The translations under genes were made by a program, and so were the position numbers. From positions 512,095 through 576,094 of the forward strand of contig CAJHNH020005013.1 in NCBI GenBank assembly GCA_905116865.2: a stretch of 64,000 nt of DNA. Direction: 5' to 3'. The DNA is from Candidula unifasciata. Taxonomy: Eukaryota > Mollusca > Gastropoda > Stylommatophora > Geomitridae. Below are positions 21,850 to 32,884 of the stretch, one piece after another (the stretch's first letter is position 1; each line of letters starts with the position of its first letter). The notes beneath the pieces are model-generated. The model saw only the letters and a program-made list of their open reading frames with translations. It was not told the DNA's origin and ran no database searches.

Positions 21850-22075
21850 TCCATTACCTGTAGGTCGTACCGCGATCGAAACCCACTGCTGGCTGCGTGT
21901 ATTTTTATCATGTTATGGGGCGTCGCAGGTCGACCCAGAATTAAATCTGTATCAGGATGTATGTCTTGGGGAAGTAAATGCTGACCACCCAGTGCAGATT
22001 GGTCTGTAAAAATATGGGTGCTCTTCCCATATGCCTGATGCACCAAAAGGCGTGAAAAGGAATCTTTACTTACAT
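21850..22075 (+). repeat. tRNA-derived SINE A, plus-strand copy, diverged
   Basis: The body block AGGTCGACCCAG and the 3' end AAAGGCGTGAAAAGGAATCTTTACTT match SINE A in forward orientation (second motif at 22049-22074). The tRNA-like head is weak. Confidence 0.65.
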
Positions 22076-22364
22076 TTTTATCTGTGTAGGTTACAGGCCC
22101 CATAAATGGGACAAAAATACACCCAGTGCTTCTTGATAAGCATGTCGCAAAAGGCTACTAACTGAAATCATATGCGATGGGCCAAAAGATGCGGATATCC
22201 TAAACTAGCTGTAAACTACAACTCAGTGTACTAGCCGCCATTTTAAGGGCGAAGGCAGAAAAACTGCTGCAGAAAACCGGTTTGTTTGCTGTCGTGAGCT
22301 AAATAATGGTGTGTTTTTGTTGATATAGACTTCTGATTATTATTCGCCTCTCTCTCCTGTCTCT

Positions 22365-22565
22365 GTTTCGTAATGCCAGGGTGCTGTGTTCGATCCCAAC
22401 TGAGGACGATTTGTCTAGCCTTGGTTTCGACAGTGGTACCGAGAGCTGACCGTTCGGTGCGCAGTGGCAAACTACTAAACGTAAAATTGGCCAAGAAAAA
22501 CCCCTACAGCTAACAAATATTGGGGTTGCTTCTGCAACGTCCTGTAAAGGATTCGCACCTAGCTT
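22365..22565 (+). repeat. tRNA-derived SINE D, copy 2
   Basis: Box B-like TGTTCGATCCCAACTG followed by the GGTTTCGACAGTGGTACCGA block, AAACTACTAAACGTAAAATT and the 3' part TGCAACGTCCTGTAAAGGAT. The tRNA-like box A lies just upstream and is degraded. Confidence 0.75.
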
Positions 22566-22714
22566 AACTCTACTGTTGCCGAACCTGTTTGTTGAGTTTT
22601 GTGTTTATTCATTTATTCTTCGGAAGTAACAGCGAAACAATGGGCCCTTTTTTACATTAGGGGCGTGTCGGACATATGATGCTAGTCTCATATTCTTTGA
22701 CAGCAATCAACCGA

Positions 22715-22800
22715 TGACAAGTGATGCGGTCACATCACGCCGGCTGCGTTTACTTCTCAGGACTTCACCTGGTAGCAGTTTTAGATTAGGTCGAACAGGC
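22715..22800 (-). repeat. SINE A, partial copy
   Basis: CATCACGCCGGCTGCGTTTAC and the following CAGGACTTCACCTGGTA block match the SINE A body on the minus strand. It ends just before the fuller copy at 22813. Confidence 0.5.
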
Positions 22801-22812
22801 AGCTAGTGAAGT

Positions 22813-23040
22813 AGTAAAGGACCTTTTTCTCGCAGGTGTACTAGGCACATAGGGCTAGACCTATATTTTACGCACCAATCAGCACTTGGTAGGTGATGGG
22901 GTAAGTATGACGCAAGCTGACTTTTATCCCAAGGACTTTACCATTTAAGGCTGGGTCGACCTGGGGAGGATCTATCAGGACCTGAACCTGGGACCTTCTG
23001 GTCCACAAGCAAGCGTCTAGCCGCAAAACCGCGGCACCCC
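22813..23040 (-). repeat. tRNA-derived SINE A, near-complete copy
   Basis: The minus-strand tRNA-like head is at 23040-22985 (box A near GCGGTTTTGCGGCTAGACGC). The body follows, with the GTCGACCTGG (reverse) block at 22955 and the GGGCTAGACCTATATTTTA block at 22851. It ends in TCCTTTACTAC on the minus strand. Confidence 0.8.
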
Positions 23041-23186
23041 AAGCAGTCAGGGTTAGGATAAAATGAAATCTAATTCTATCGGATTGGAACTCAACAACTT
23101 CTGACCGACGGTGAAGTGTGTAGAGGCAACAACATCGCGGTTCCCTATTTTTCACATCGGAAATTAAATTTTTCAGGTTACACTTT

Positions 23187-24540
23187 ACCGGATCGAATGA
23201 GAGTGAGGATTTACCTCCAGCATCTCACACCGGATCGAATGAGAGTGAGGATTTACCTCCAGCATCTCACACCGGATCCAATGTGAATGACGATTTACCT
23301 CCAGCATCTCACACCGGATCCAATGTGAGTGAAGATTTACCGGCAGCATCTCACACCGGATCCAATGTGAGTGGAGATTCACAGGCAGCATCTCACACCG
23401 GATCCAATGTGAATGAAGATTTACCGGCAGTATCTCACACCGGATCGAATGTGAATGAAGATTTACCTCCAGCATCTCACACCGGATCCAATGTGAGTGA
23501 AGATTTACCGGCAGCATCTCACACCGGATCAAATGTGAGTGAAGATTTACCGGTAGCATCTCACACCGGATCGAATGTGAGTGGAGATTCACAGGCAGCA
23601 TCTCACACCTGATCCAATGTGAGTGCAGATTTACCGGCAGTATCTCACTCCGGATCGAATGTGAGTGAAGATTTACCGGCAGCATCTCACACCTGATCCA
23701 ATGTGAGTGAAGATCCACCGGCAGCATCTCACACCGGATCGAATGTGAATGAAGATTTACTGGCAGTGTCTCACACTGGATCCAATGTGAGTGAAGATCC
23801 ACCGACAGCATCTCACACCGGATGAATGTGAGTGAAGATTTACTGGCAGCATCTCACACCGGATAGAATGTGAGTGAAGATTTACCTCCAGCATCTCACA
23901 CCGGATCCAATGTGAGTGAAGATTTACTGCCAGCATCTCACACCTGATAGAATGTGAGTGAAGATTTACCTCCAGCATCTCATACCGGATCAAATGTGAG
24001 TGAAGATTTACCGGCAGCATCTCACACCGGATCGAATGTGAGTGGAGATTCACAGGCAGCATCTCACACCAGATCCAATGTGAGTGAAGATTCACCTCCA
24101 GCATCTCACACCGGATCCAATGTGAATGAAGATTCACCTCCAACATCTCACACCGGATCCAATGTGAGTGAAGATTGACCGGCAGCATCTCACACCGGAT
24201 CCAATGTGAGTGAAGATCCACCGGCAGTATCTCACACCGGATCAAATGTGAGTGAAGATCCACCGGCAGTATATCACACCGGATCAAATGTGAGTGAAGA
24301 TCCACCGGCAGTATCTCACACCGGATCAAATGTGAGTGAAGATCCACCGGCAGCATCTCACACCGGATCAAATGTGAGTGAAGATCCACCGGCAGCATCT
24401 CACACCGGATAGAATGTGAGTGAAGATTTACCTCCAGCATCTCACACCGGATCCAATGTGAGTGAAGATTTACCGGTAGCATCTCACAACCGATCCAATG
24501 AGAGTGAAGATTTACCTCCAGCATCTCACACCGGATCCAA
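23187..24540. repeat. 42-bp minisatellite, about 32 copies
   Basis: The unit is built around CACACCGGATCCAATGTGAG and GAAGATTTACC, with a 42-base period. 42 is a multiple of 3, so frames stay open on both strands: a GSNVSEDLPAASHT-type 14-residue repeat on plus and an MLPVNLHSHWIRCE-type one on minus. The plus frame is broken by TGA in several units and by a one-base deletion near 23820, so I treat it as a minisatellite and not an exon. Confidence 0.9.
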
Positions 24541-24660
24541 AAAGAGTAAAGATGAAGCCACCACTTTAGCCGAACACAGGGTGACTGACACCTGGTGACC
24601 CCCCCCCCCCACTCCCAAAATACTGTTAGGATGAATATTTCCCAGGTACAAATCCCAGAT

Positions 24661-24745
24661 GGACTTGCCGTGGTGCAGCGGCTAGACGCTTGCCTGCGTA
24701 TCTGAAAGATAGAATTTGACGTGTGTTCCAGCCACCTTTCTTAGA
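24661..24745 (+). repeat. SINE A head fragment
   Basis: GCCGTGGTGCAGCGGCTAGACG is the tRNA-like box A of SINE A. The box B region is degraded (GTGTGTTCCAGCC) and the body is missing. Confidence 0.6.
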
Positions 24746-24779
24746 TACTAGGTGGTATTAATGTCTTAGTCTCTTGGTG

Positions 24780-25735
24780 GGTTAAGTCACTATTTAGTTG
24801 TGTACCATGTCACTGCTGCGTTTAGTCCATCTGTCCGTTATGTCATTGATTTCCAAGCAACAGTGACATGATATGCACTGAACTGCAGATTGCTCTACTG
24901 CAGAACCTAGGTGAATCAGCTGTTTCGTCAAGTCTACAAACTGAGTGTCTTTTGGGTTGAAATAGCAGCAGTCAGAAAGACCACTCTGCTATGTTTGCCG
25001 TGCTGTTGTCCATTTAGGAAACAACATGCTACCAGAAGTGCATCTGCTTCTGCTCTGTAATTGAAGGAATATATACTTGTTGGTATAGCTTGGTTGATTT
25101 TTAAACCATTTAGGAATTCTATGTATGTTCCTCCTCCTCCGTCTCTAACTGCTCTCTTGGCTGAACCATCTGTATACTCTAATCCAAAACTGGTGTAGAT
25201 AAAACCTATTGATCTCTCCTTCTATAGTGCTGCTTATTGATGATTTGGAGGAGATCCACGTTACAGTGGTTCTGACTGTTGGCAGTTTATTCCTAAGCCA
25301 AGGGGGCCAGTGGTTGAAAGGTTGCAATTGACAATATGGAAGGCGAGGTCGGCGAGCTTGACATTTGCCTTCTCAATTAAACATGTTCTCTTTAGTCTAG
25401 CCCCCTGGGGTTTCTAATGTGCAGGTTTTTTTTTAAAATGGTTGTATTTGGAGAGCTGGGCGAGGAGCTTTGTGTCTCTCCTGTCTTCCAGAGCATGAAG
25501 ACCAGTAATTGTTTCCGTGTCTGATATTGGGCGTGGAGCGCGTGTCCCCTGTCATAATACGGATAGCATGTTTTCTTATCTCTGAGATTTTCGGAAAAAT
25601 TGATTAAGCTGCCCCAAGCAGCTATTTTATATTCTAGTGTTGATCTCCTGTCTAGGTCCTCTTGAGGACACTGAGGTTTGGTTCTCCCCCCCCCCCCCCC
25701 CCCCCCCAGTTTGTTCCAGCTAACTTCCACAACAT
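24780..25735 (-). pseudogene. LINE (I/Jockey-like) RT C-terminus and RNase H, decayed
   Basis: Minus-strand reading shows LEYKIAAWGSL, a HALHAQYQTRKQLL / ETITGLHALEDRRDTKLLAQL-type block, the IRNPRGLD and LIEKANVKLADLAFHIVNC segments, then YTDGSAKRAVRDGG (first catalytic Asp of RNase H) near 25150. A YRAEADALLVACC block (RNase H Glu region) follows at about 25030. A degraded WIxCHC-type end is near 24860. Frame changes and stops break it. RNase H after the reverse transcriptase is a feature of I-group LINEs. The two RNase H ends elsewhere (12695 and 32885) may belong to the same or a related family. Confidence 0.7.
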
Positions 25736-25744
25736 TTAAATTCT

Positions 25745-26440
25745 CTTGTGTAAAACGATTAACTTTAACTTATGTGAAAGATTACTTTGGCTTCAACTTA
25801 TGTATAACGATTACTTTAGCTTCATCTTTTGTGTAACGATTACTTTAGCTTTACCTTGTGTATAATCATTGCTTAAGCTTTACCTTATGAATAACGATTG
25901 CTTTAGGTTTACCTTATGTAAACCGATTACTTTTGCTTTACTTACCCTATGTATAACGAATACTTTAGCTTTACTTACCCTATGTATAACGAATACTTTA
26001 TCTTTACCCTGTGTATAATGATTGCATTAGCTTTACCTTATGTATAACGATTGCTTTAGGTTTACCATAGGTATAACAATTACTTTAACTCCAACGTATG
26101 TATGGCGACCACTTTAGCTTTACCTGATCTTTAACAATTACCTTTAGCTTTATTCCTAAGCATAATGATTACCTTTAGCTTCGTCTATTGTATAACGATT
26201 ACTTTAGTTTTACCCGTGTGTATAACGATTACGTCTGGCTAACTTTACCAGTTTGTGTAATGATTATCTTTAGCGCATTACCCTGTCTATAATTATTACC
26301 CGCGGCTTTACCTATATATACGAATTAACTTTAGCTTTACCATCATGTATAATTCTTTACCTCTGCCTGTAACGATTACCCTTATCCTTTACTTTCCCTG
26401 CAGTATTACATTTACCATTACCCAATCTGTGTAAAGACTA
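25745..26440. repeat. Degenerate tandem repeat, about 33-38 bp unit
   Basis: Some 18-20 diverged copies of a unit with TATGTATAACGATTACTTTAGC. Divergence is much higher than in the other arrays, so it is older. No coding potential. Confidence 0.85.
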
Positions 26441-26871
26441 ATTTAACTTCACATGTTTGAAATGACTGACTTTTTACATATCTACGTAATTAAAATCTCA
26501 TTTACTACCCCACTCCCCTTATGCCACAGAGAACCGATTACCTTTAGCGTCACCCTTATATGTAAAGATAGGAGTTGACTTTATCTGTCATAGGAACGCT
26601 TTCAGTGATAATGTTGCTCGTCTCACGTCATTATATTCACCACACTTTTGACTGACTTCTAGTGTTTTTGGGGAAACACGCGTCAGATTTGCCCTTAGAT
26701 TTCCGCTTGTGTCTAATAATAGCTCATCATCGCGCATTTTAAGTGACGTTTGTAGGAGTACTATCTACTTCTCTTATCTTTACTGACGATTCTGTAGTGT
26801 TTTTAACTTTCTAAGCCGCGCGGTTTTGTCCTCTTTATTCTAATACTTTGTATATTGTAAAATGAATACTA
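26441..26871. other. No gene seen
   Basis: AT-rich transition between the degenerate array and a CTT tract; no motif recognised. Confidence 0.5.
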
Positions 26872-27140
26872 TCTTCTTCTTTTTTTTTCTTCTTCTTCTT
26901 TTTCTTCTTCTTCTTCTTCTTCTTCTTCTTCTTCTTCTTCTTCTTCTTCTTCTTCTTCTTCTTCTTCTTCTTCTTCTTCTTCTTCTTCTTCTTCTTCTTC
27001 TTCTTCTTCTTCTTCTTCTTCTTCTTTTTCTTCTTGTTCTTGTTCTTGTTCGTGTTTTTGTTCTTCTTGTTCTTGTTCTTGTTCCTGTTCTTCTCCTTCT
27101 TCTTCTTCTTCTTCTTCTGCTTCTTCTTCTTCTTCTTCCA
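26872..27140. repeat. (CTT)n tract with GTTCTT variants
   Basis: Near-pure CTT to about 27025, then GTTCTT and similar variants to 27085, then CTT again. The Lys, Arg, Glu and Leu ORFs are artefacts. Confidence 0.95.
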
Positions 27141-27270
27141 AAGGCGAGAAAAGAGCCCATAACTTTCTGGTAGAACCGATACCCATGCTGGTCTGGATTG
27201 AGATATACCACTACTGAAGGTTGCGCCCCGACCTCTGCACTGACAGGCTAACGGTTTTACTTCCAAGATT

Positions 27271-28975
27271 TTTCTCAGAGAGTTCTAGAATTTTCTGGCA
27301 CTCATCCTTCTCAGACAATTCTAGAAATTACTAGTACTCGTAATTCTCAGATAATTCTTGAAATTACCAGTACTAATCATTCTCAGGCAAATCTAGCAAT
27401 GGCCAGTACTTGTTTTTCTCAGACAGTTGTAGAAATTACCAGTACTGATCATTCTCAGACAGTTGTAGAAATTACCGGTACTGATCATTCTCAGACAGTT
27501 GTAGAAATTACCAGTACTGATCATTCTCAGACAGTTGTAGAAATTACCAGTACTGATCATTCTCAGAGAGTTGTAGAAATTACCAGTACTGATCATTCTC
27601 AGACAGTTGTAGAAATTACCAGTACTGATCATTCTCAGACAGTTGTAGAAATTACCAGTACTGATCATTCTCAGAGAGTTGTAGAAATTACCAGTACTGA
27701 TCATTCTCAGAGAGTTGTAGAAATTACCAGTACTGATCATTCTCAGAGAGTTGTAGAAATTACCAGTACTGATCATTCTCAGAGAGTTGTAGAAATTACC
27801 AGTACTGATCATTCTCAGAGAGTTGTAGAAATTACCAGCACTGATCATTCTCAGAGAGTTGTAGAAATTACCGGTACTGATCATTCTCAGAGAGTTGTAG
27901 AAATTACCGGTACTGATCATTCTCAGAGAGTTGTAGAAATTACCAGCACTGATCATTCTCAGAGAGTTGTAGAAATTACCGGTACTGATCATTCTCAGAG
28001 AGTTGTAGAAATTACCAGTACTGATCATTCTCAGAGAGTTGTAGAAATTACCGGTACTGATCATTCTCAGAGAGTTGTAGAAATTACCAGTACTGATCAT
28101 TCTCAGAGAGTTGTAGAAATTACCGGTACTGATCATTCTCAGAGAGTTGTAGAAATTATCAGTACTGATCATTCTCAGAGAGTTGTAGAAATTACCGGTA
28201 CTGATCATTCTCAGAGAGTTGTAGAAATTACCAGTACTGATCATTCTCAGAGAGTTGTAGAAATTACCAGTACTGATCATTCTCAGAGAGTTCTATAAAT
28301 TACCGGTACTGATCATTCTCAGAGAGTTGTAGAAATTACCAGTACTGATCATTCTCAGACAGTTGTAGAAATCACCAGTACTGATCATTCTCAGAAAGCT
28401 GTAGAACATTTTGAAAGAAACCGAACACAACGAGCTGTGGAGAGGAGACACCGGAGAGTACAACTGCCTCACAACGAGGGAGTATCTGCTTTTGTGTGTA
28501 ACCTGTGTGGCAAAGATTGCCATTCCCGCATCGGACTTTGCAGTCACAGCAGATGCTGTTCCCAAAGCCAGCGGCACATCTCCATAGTCCCCCGGGACTG
28601 ACGGATGCCATTATGTAGAAATTACCAGTACTGATAATTCTCAGAGAGTTCTAGAAATTACCAGTACTGATCATTCTCAGAGAGCTGTAGAAATTACCAG
28701 TACTGATCATTCTCAGAGAGTTCTAGAAATTACCAGTACTGATCATTCTCAGAGAGTTCTAGAAATTACCAGTACTGATCATTCTCAGAGAGTTCTAGAA
28801 ATTACCAGTACTGATCATTCTCAGAGAGTTGTAGAAATTACCAGTACTGATCATTCTCAGAGAGTTCTAGAAATTACCAGTACTGATCATTCTCAGAGAG
28901 TTCTAGAAATTACCAGCACTGATCATTCTCAGAGAGTTCTATAAATTACCAGTACTCATCCTTCTCAACAATTCT
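27271..28975. repeat. 36-bp minisatellite, about 40 copies, split by LINE insertion
   Basis: The unit is AGTTGTAGAAATTACCAGTA plus CTGATCATTCTCAGAG, 36 bases, so ORFs of about 295-299 codons stay open on both strands. Left and right blocks differ slightly (GTTGTAGAA mainly before, GTTCTAGAA mainly after, the LINE insertion at 28407-28614). Units inside each block are nearly identical; edge units (27271-27400 and 28950-28975) are diverged. Confidence 0.95.
28407..28614 (+). mobile_element. 5'-truncated LINE tail inserted in 36-bp array
   Basis: Encodes RNRTQRAVERRH, then FVCNLCGKDCHSRIGLCSHS, a Cys-rich zinc-finger-like end seen at the C-terminus of many LINE ORFs, with TGA at about 28600. 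The insert sits between two copies of GTAGAA (28401-28406 and 28615-28620) that occur once per array unit, an apparent 6-bp target-site duplication. After the stop only about 13 bases remain before the array resumes. Confidence 0.75.
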
Positions 28976-29084
28976 AGACATCGCTAGTGCTCAATCTTAT
29001 GAGCCTGGCTCAAGGGAAAAGCAGTTCTGGTTAAAAAAAAAAAATACTTTCAGACATAGGACCTGTGAATTATCACCTACTAAG

Positions 29085-29225
29085 AACTGGGAGCCGCTGT
29101 AGCCGACCTGCTAGACACTCACCTACCGATACGAAGGTCGTGTGTTTAAATCTGCAATGAGGTAGCGTTTTGTGTTCTTTAAGACTGACCTTGGCCATGC
29201 TATAAGAAGAGGAGAACTGGACCCT
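29085..29225 (+). repeat. tRNA-derived SINE B, copy 1
   Basis: Box A-like TGTAGCCGACCTGCTAGACA and box B-like TGTGTTTAAATCTGC, followed by the body block AAGACTGACCTTGGCCATGC shared with the copy at 35685-35830. Confidence 0.6.
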
Positions 29226-29349
29226 GTGACCACTGGAAAGATGTGGGGAAAGAGAGTCAGAAGAGGAAAGTATGAGAAGATTCTTGAAAGTAGTTATCAC
29301 AGCATGGAGAAGTGTCAGCAAATCAACTATAGGTAAAAAAAAAAAAAAA

Positions 29350-29735
29350 GAGGACTAACAGCCTCCATAATAAGGAAGTCATAAAGGGGCGACATTTTTT
29401 GTGAAGTTGGAGAACAGTGCCTGAACAGCGAGGAATCAATAGCCTGCGAACAAGTAAACCAGATCGGTAAAACGTATGTGCGCGCAAGAATTGAAGAAAT
29501 GAAGTTCGGAAACAAAGACTGAAGTCCGGAAGTGAACGAAGAAAAGAAGAAGAAGAAGAAGAAGAAGAAGAAGAAGAAGAAGAAGAAGAAGAAGAAGAAG
29601 AAGAAGAAGAAGAAGAAGAAGAAGAACAAGAAGAACAAGAAGAAGAAGAAGAAGCAGAAAAAGAAGAAGAAGAAGAAGAAGAAGAAGAAGAAGAAGAAGA
29701 AGAAGAAGAAGAAGAAGAAGAAGAAGAAGAAGAAG
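29350..29735 (+). repeat. Dispersed repeat I with long (GAA)n tail
   Basis: The body (29350-29537) shares blocks such as CCAGATCGGTAAAACG and AGTCCGGAAGTGAACGAAGAA with other I copies at 39010, 42995, 46742 and 47572 (minus). The body ends in GTGAACGAAGAAAA, then a GAA tract of about 200 bases (29538-29735). Poly-Lys and poly-Ser ORFs are artefacts. Confidence 0.75.
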
Positions 29736-29749
29736 CAGACATGAAAGAA

Positions 29750-30020
29750 GAATAAGAAGAAATGGTTCGGCCATCTAGTGACAATGCAGCCAGACCAAAC
29801 TTTACATAAGTTAAAAAAAATATTTTAACAGCCGAACATCTGATGGGAAGGCGAGAGGAAGACCAAGAAAGAGATGCATAAATAATGTAGCTGAAACCTA
29901 CAAAAAGATAAACAAATCCATCACTCAAACCACCTGAGAATGGCAAGACAAACCCAGACGACTACGACACTGGGCTACACACAGCATAGTAATAGTGACA
30001 CAGAGACGAGAAAAGAATAA
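29750..30020 (+). pseudogene. LINE 3' end fragment
   Basis: The plus strand encodes KWFGHLVTMQPDQT, a GKARGRPRKRC motif, NVAETYKKINKSITQTT and a VTQRREKNKS-like end. Closely matches the terminal part of the LINE at 56830-58045. It is 5'-truncated and broken by stops. Confidence 0.7.
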
Positions 30021-31083
30021 GTCCTCGGTTAGTATGAACGTTGTTTTTAACACGATCTCGATTTACGGTCTCTTGGAATTGGTGTTAACGAGGTTTTTGC
30101 TGTATTTGCTACTGGTGTCGGAAAAGAAGCTCTGGCGGCCTCTGTTGCTCCACTTTACGCAGTTGGTAACTCAACACCGGGTAATCATTGCTAGAGTCTT
30201 GTCCCGTGAGGGATGGTCAGAATGTGACCCCCAAGGGCCAGCAGACACAGCTTAATAAACGTGAAACATTATGTGCAAGTTATGTGTGTATGTGATGAAT
30301 TTATTTATAAATATAACGTCCCCAGATTGCTGGAATTTCCCAATCGAAGAACATAAATATGGAGAACGGCTCCGCTGTACGTTTCCGCAATCTTCAGACG
30401 ACTTGTATTTTGCCTTTAAAAAAAAAAAAAAAATTCCCGCCAAGAGTGTACGACATAAAGGTGGCATTTTTGTAGATCTTTCTTACCCCAGACACAGTTT
30501 CTCTCTTTCATTTTTTGGGGGGGAATGTAAATAATTTCTTAGCGAATCAATTTGATCAGCCAGAGAAATTCCTCTCTCTCTCCCTTCACTTTCTCGGATG
30601 ACTCATACTGCAGTACAGGACGTTTCCGAAGCTTTTCTTTAAGGGAAGCTTTGGGTTATAATTGTGACTAGGTTATGTGCCCTGTATAAAATAGCAAAGC
30701 ACTGCTCGCCACTAAGAGCCATGAAAAGAACTCCTGCAGGGCTAATGCCATCAAAGGAAACAAACCCAAATACTGTTCCGAGTGGCGACGAAGTTGTCTA
30801 CCGGCGAGCCAAACCATACAGGCAATTTGCAGATACAATCTTTGCTTGTCACTGCAGATAAGAGCAAGTATTCACACTCATCTATGCAGCAACGTTCCTG
30901 ATCCCAACAGGACTGCATGTTATACCTAGCTAGTGTAGCATTGAGGGTGCCCTAATTATAACTTCTGCAGAGATTGAACGGGGTATTCTGGATCTGCCTT
31001 AGTGGTCTGTCATCCAACAAATTGACAATTTTAAACTCAGGATGATATTGTAAACCTTTAGTTAGTAGCGAGGAGTCAACCAA
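30021..31083. other. No gene seen
   Basis: About 1 kb with no recognised element. Contains an A-run at 30419-30432. The 65-codon plus ORF at 30664-30861 has no domain I know. Confidence 0.4.
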
Positions 31084-31114
31084 CTGATCGATCGATCGAT
31101 CGATCGATCGATCC
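31084..31114. repeat. (ATCG)n microsatellite
   Basis: About seven units of the self-complementary tetranucleotide ATCG, so the tract is an inverted repeat of itself. Confidence 0.9.
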
Positions 31115-31134
31115 CACATCAGAGAGCAGGGTAA

Positions 31135-31410
31135 GTAAAGTAAGCAAAGGATACTTGTCCACGCCTAAAGACTTATTGGGCATATAGGGCTAGACCTATA
31201 TTTTATAAACCAATCGGCACTTAGTGAGTGATGTGGTCAACATCACATCGACCGCCTTTATTTCCTAGGACTGCACCTAGAACCTGCTCACGGCTGGGTC
31301 GATCTGTGAGTCAAAGTAATTATTGAAGAAAACACGGTTCTTTCAGGATCCGAACCCTCAATCTTCCAATTCGCAGAGAAGCGTCTAACCGCTACACCAC
31401 GGCAGCTCCC
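31135..31410 (-). repeat. tRNA-derived SINE A, near-complete copy
   Basis: Minus-strand tRNA-like head near 31405-31330 (box A near TGGTGTAGCGGTTAGACGC, box B near GGGTTCGGATCC), then the body (AGGGCTAGACCTATATTTTA at 31187-31206). It ends at GTAAGTAAAGTAAG on the plus strand. Confidence 0.8.
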
Positions 31411-31424
31411 GGATAGCAGGATCA

Positions 31425-31556
31425 TTCGTGGCCAAGTGGTCAAGCTGTTTGCCTTGGGCTTCGATCGTTGGTTCATTTCCCAGACGCGTGATCCAAGGGA
31501 ACCAACGCCAAAAATGCGGAGTTTGTGCATTATGCGACACTCTTGTTAGGCGGCCA
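31425..31556 (+). repeat. tRNA-derived SINE C, copy 1
   Basis: Box A-like GGCCAAGTGGTCAAGCTGTTTG and box B-like TTGGTTCATTTCCC resemble the heads at 35160 and 63268. The 33-bp array starts at its right edge. Confidence 0.65.
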
Positions 31557-31557
31557 A

Positions 31558-31905
31558 ATATGTCGGATAACTCAGCGGAGAGAGACAGATACATGTCGGA
31601 CAACTCAGCGGAGAGAGATAAAAACATATCGGACAACTCAGCGGAAAGAGACAGATACATGTCGGATAACTCAGCGTAGAGAGACAGATACATGTCGGAC
31701 AACTCAGCGGAGAGAGACAGATACATGTCGGACAACTCGGTGGAGAGAGACAAATACATGTCGGATAACTCAACGGAGAGAGATAAATACATGTCGGATA
31801 ACCCAGCGTAGAGGGACAAATACATGTCGGATAACCCAGCGTAGAGAGACAAATACATGTCGGATAACTCGGCGTAGAGAGACAAATTCGTGTCGGATAA
31901 CTCTG
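31558..31905. repeat. 33-bp minisatellite, about ten copies
   Basis: The unit includes TGTCGGATAACTCAGCGGAG and AGAGACAGATACA, 33 bases; both strands stay open because 33 is a multiple of 3 (11-residue repeat). No signal suggests translation. Confidence 0.9.
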
Positions 31906-32009
31906 GGCAATGAAGTCGATGTTGTGGTTTACACAAACAGATAAGTCACCCGGGACAAATGAAGTGCATGGACGTTTCCTGCGAGCACAAAGTGAAAATG
32001 TCATGAAAG

Positions 32010-32245
32010 GGATGGTTAGTTGCGTATCTTTTACAGGACGTTGCAGAACCAACTTCAGCAGCCCGTGACTGTTGTGTGGTTTCTCTAGGCAAATTTACGT
32101 CTAGTAGTTTGCTATTGCTCCTAGACGGTCAGCCCCCTGATGCCACTGTCGAAACCAACGCAAGGCGCATCGGCCGCAGCTGGGATCGAACCCAGCATCT
32201 CGGCATTACGAAGCGTTATCATCGACTTAGCCACAGAGCCGACAT
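32010..32245 (-). repeat. tRNA-derived SINE D, near-complete copy
   Basis: On the minus strand: tRNA-like head with box B-like GGGTTCGATCCCAGCTG (32181-32197), then the body through AACGCAAGGCGCATCGG (reverse). It ends near GTTAGTTGCGTATCTTTTAC (plus) at 32013-32032. Confidence 0.8.
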
Positions 32246-32320
32246 GAAAGGGATGAGTGGTGCCTTATTGTTATCACTAGCAACCTCACAGTGGAGATCA
32301 TGACTGCAGCTCATGTAGAC

Positions 32321-32835
32321 CAGTGTTGCCACTTTTCTTTGACAAAAAACATCCAAAAGGGAGTAAAATATATCTAAAGACATCTACATTTGCGTGGAAA
32401 ACTTCTAGAAAAAACATCCAATTGGAAAGAGTCACAAGTTACATAGCGATTGATATGACTTACCCTGTAGAATCATGTCCTCATCTTTACTGAAATTTGC
32501 CTCATAAGATCCATAGGATAAACTTAGCTTGGATGATGAAGTTGAAGCTTCAGATCCAAAATGACTCCAGTGTGCTTTAGCTGTTCCAATTTCTTTTAAT
32601 ACTCAATCCGGAAGCTCATAAGTGGAACAGCCTTTTCTTACTCTCATCGGGCCGAATTTTATTGTCAAGATAGCATAGGTCAAATTTCATCCTGTTTCTT
32701 AGGTTAGATTTGATAAATTCGCTCCAAATGAAAACATCTAGAAAAAACATCTACCATCTAAACGTCAAAAACGCCATCTAAATGCAAACGAAAATATCTA
32801 AATCTGGATGTAAAACATCCAAAGTGGCAACAATG
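32321..32835. mobile_element. hAT-like non-autonomous element, 515 bp
   Basis: Ends are CAGTGTTGCCACTTTTC on the left and CATTGTTGCCACTTTGG on the right (minus). The flanking 8-mers ATGTAGAC and ATGAAGAC agree at 7 of 8 bases, the target-site duplication size of hAT elements. The interior repeats AAAACATCC/CATCTA-like words near both ends and has no ORF, so it needs transposase from elsewhere. Confidence 0.8.
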
Positions 32836-32884
32836 ATGAAGACACAGGCATGGCTGGATACTGAAGAATTCACTCATGCGCGAA

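Noticed and set aside
23185..24524. 14-residue-repeat proteins on both strands of the 42-bp array
   Set aside because: Plus frame broken by TGA and a deletion; the minus frame has no start context, signal or flanking exon.
27393..28298. 299-codon plus and 295-codon minus ORFs over the 36-bp array
   Set aside because: Open frames follow from a 36-base unit lacking stops; open on both strands at once and no flanking gene structure.
31087..31112. (ATCG)n as a protein-binding palindrome cluster
   Set aside because: Simple microsatellite; no context to support a regulatory role.
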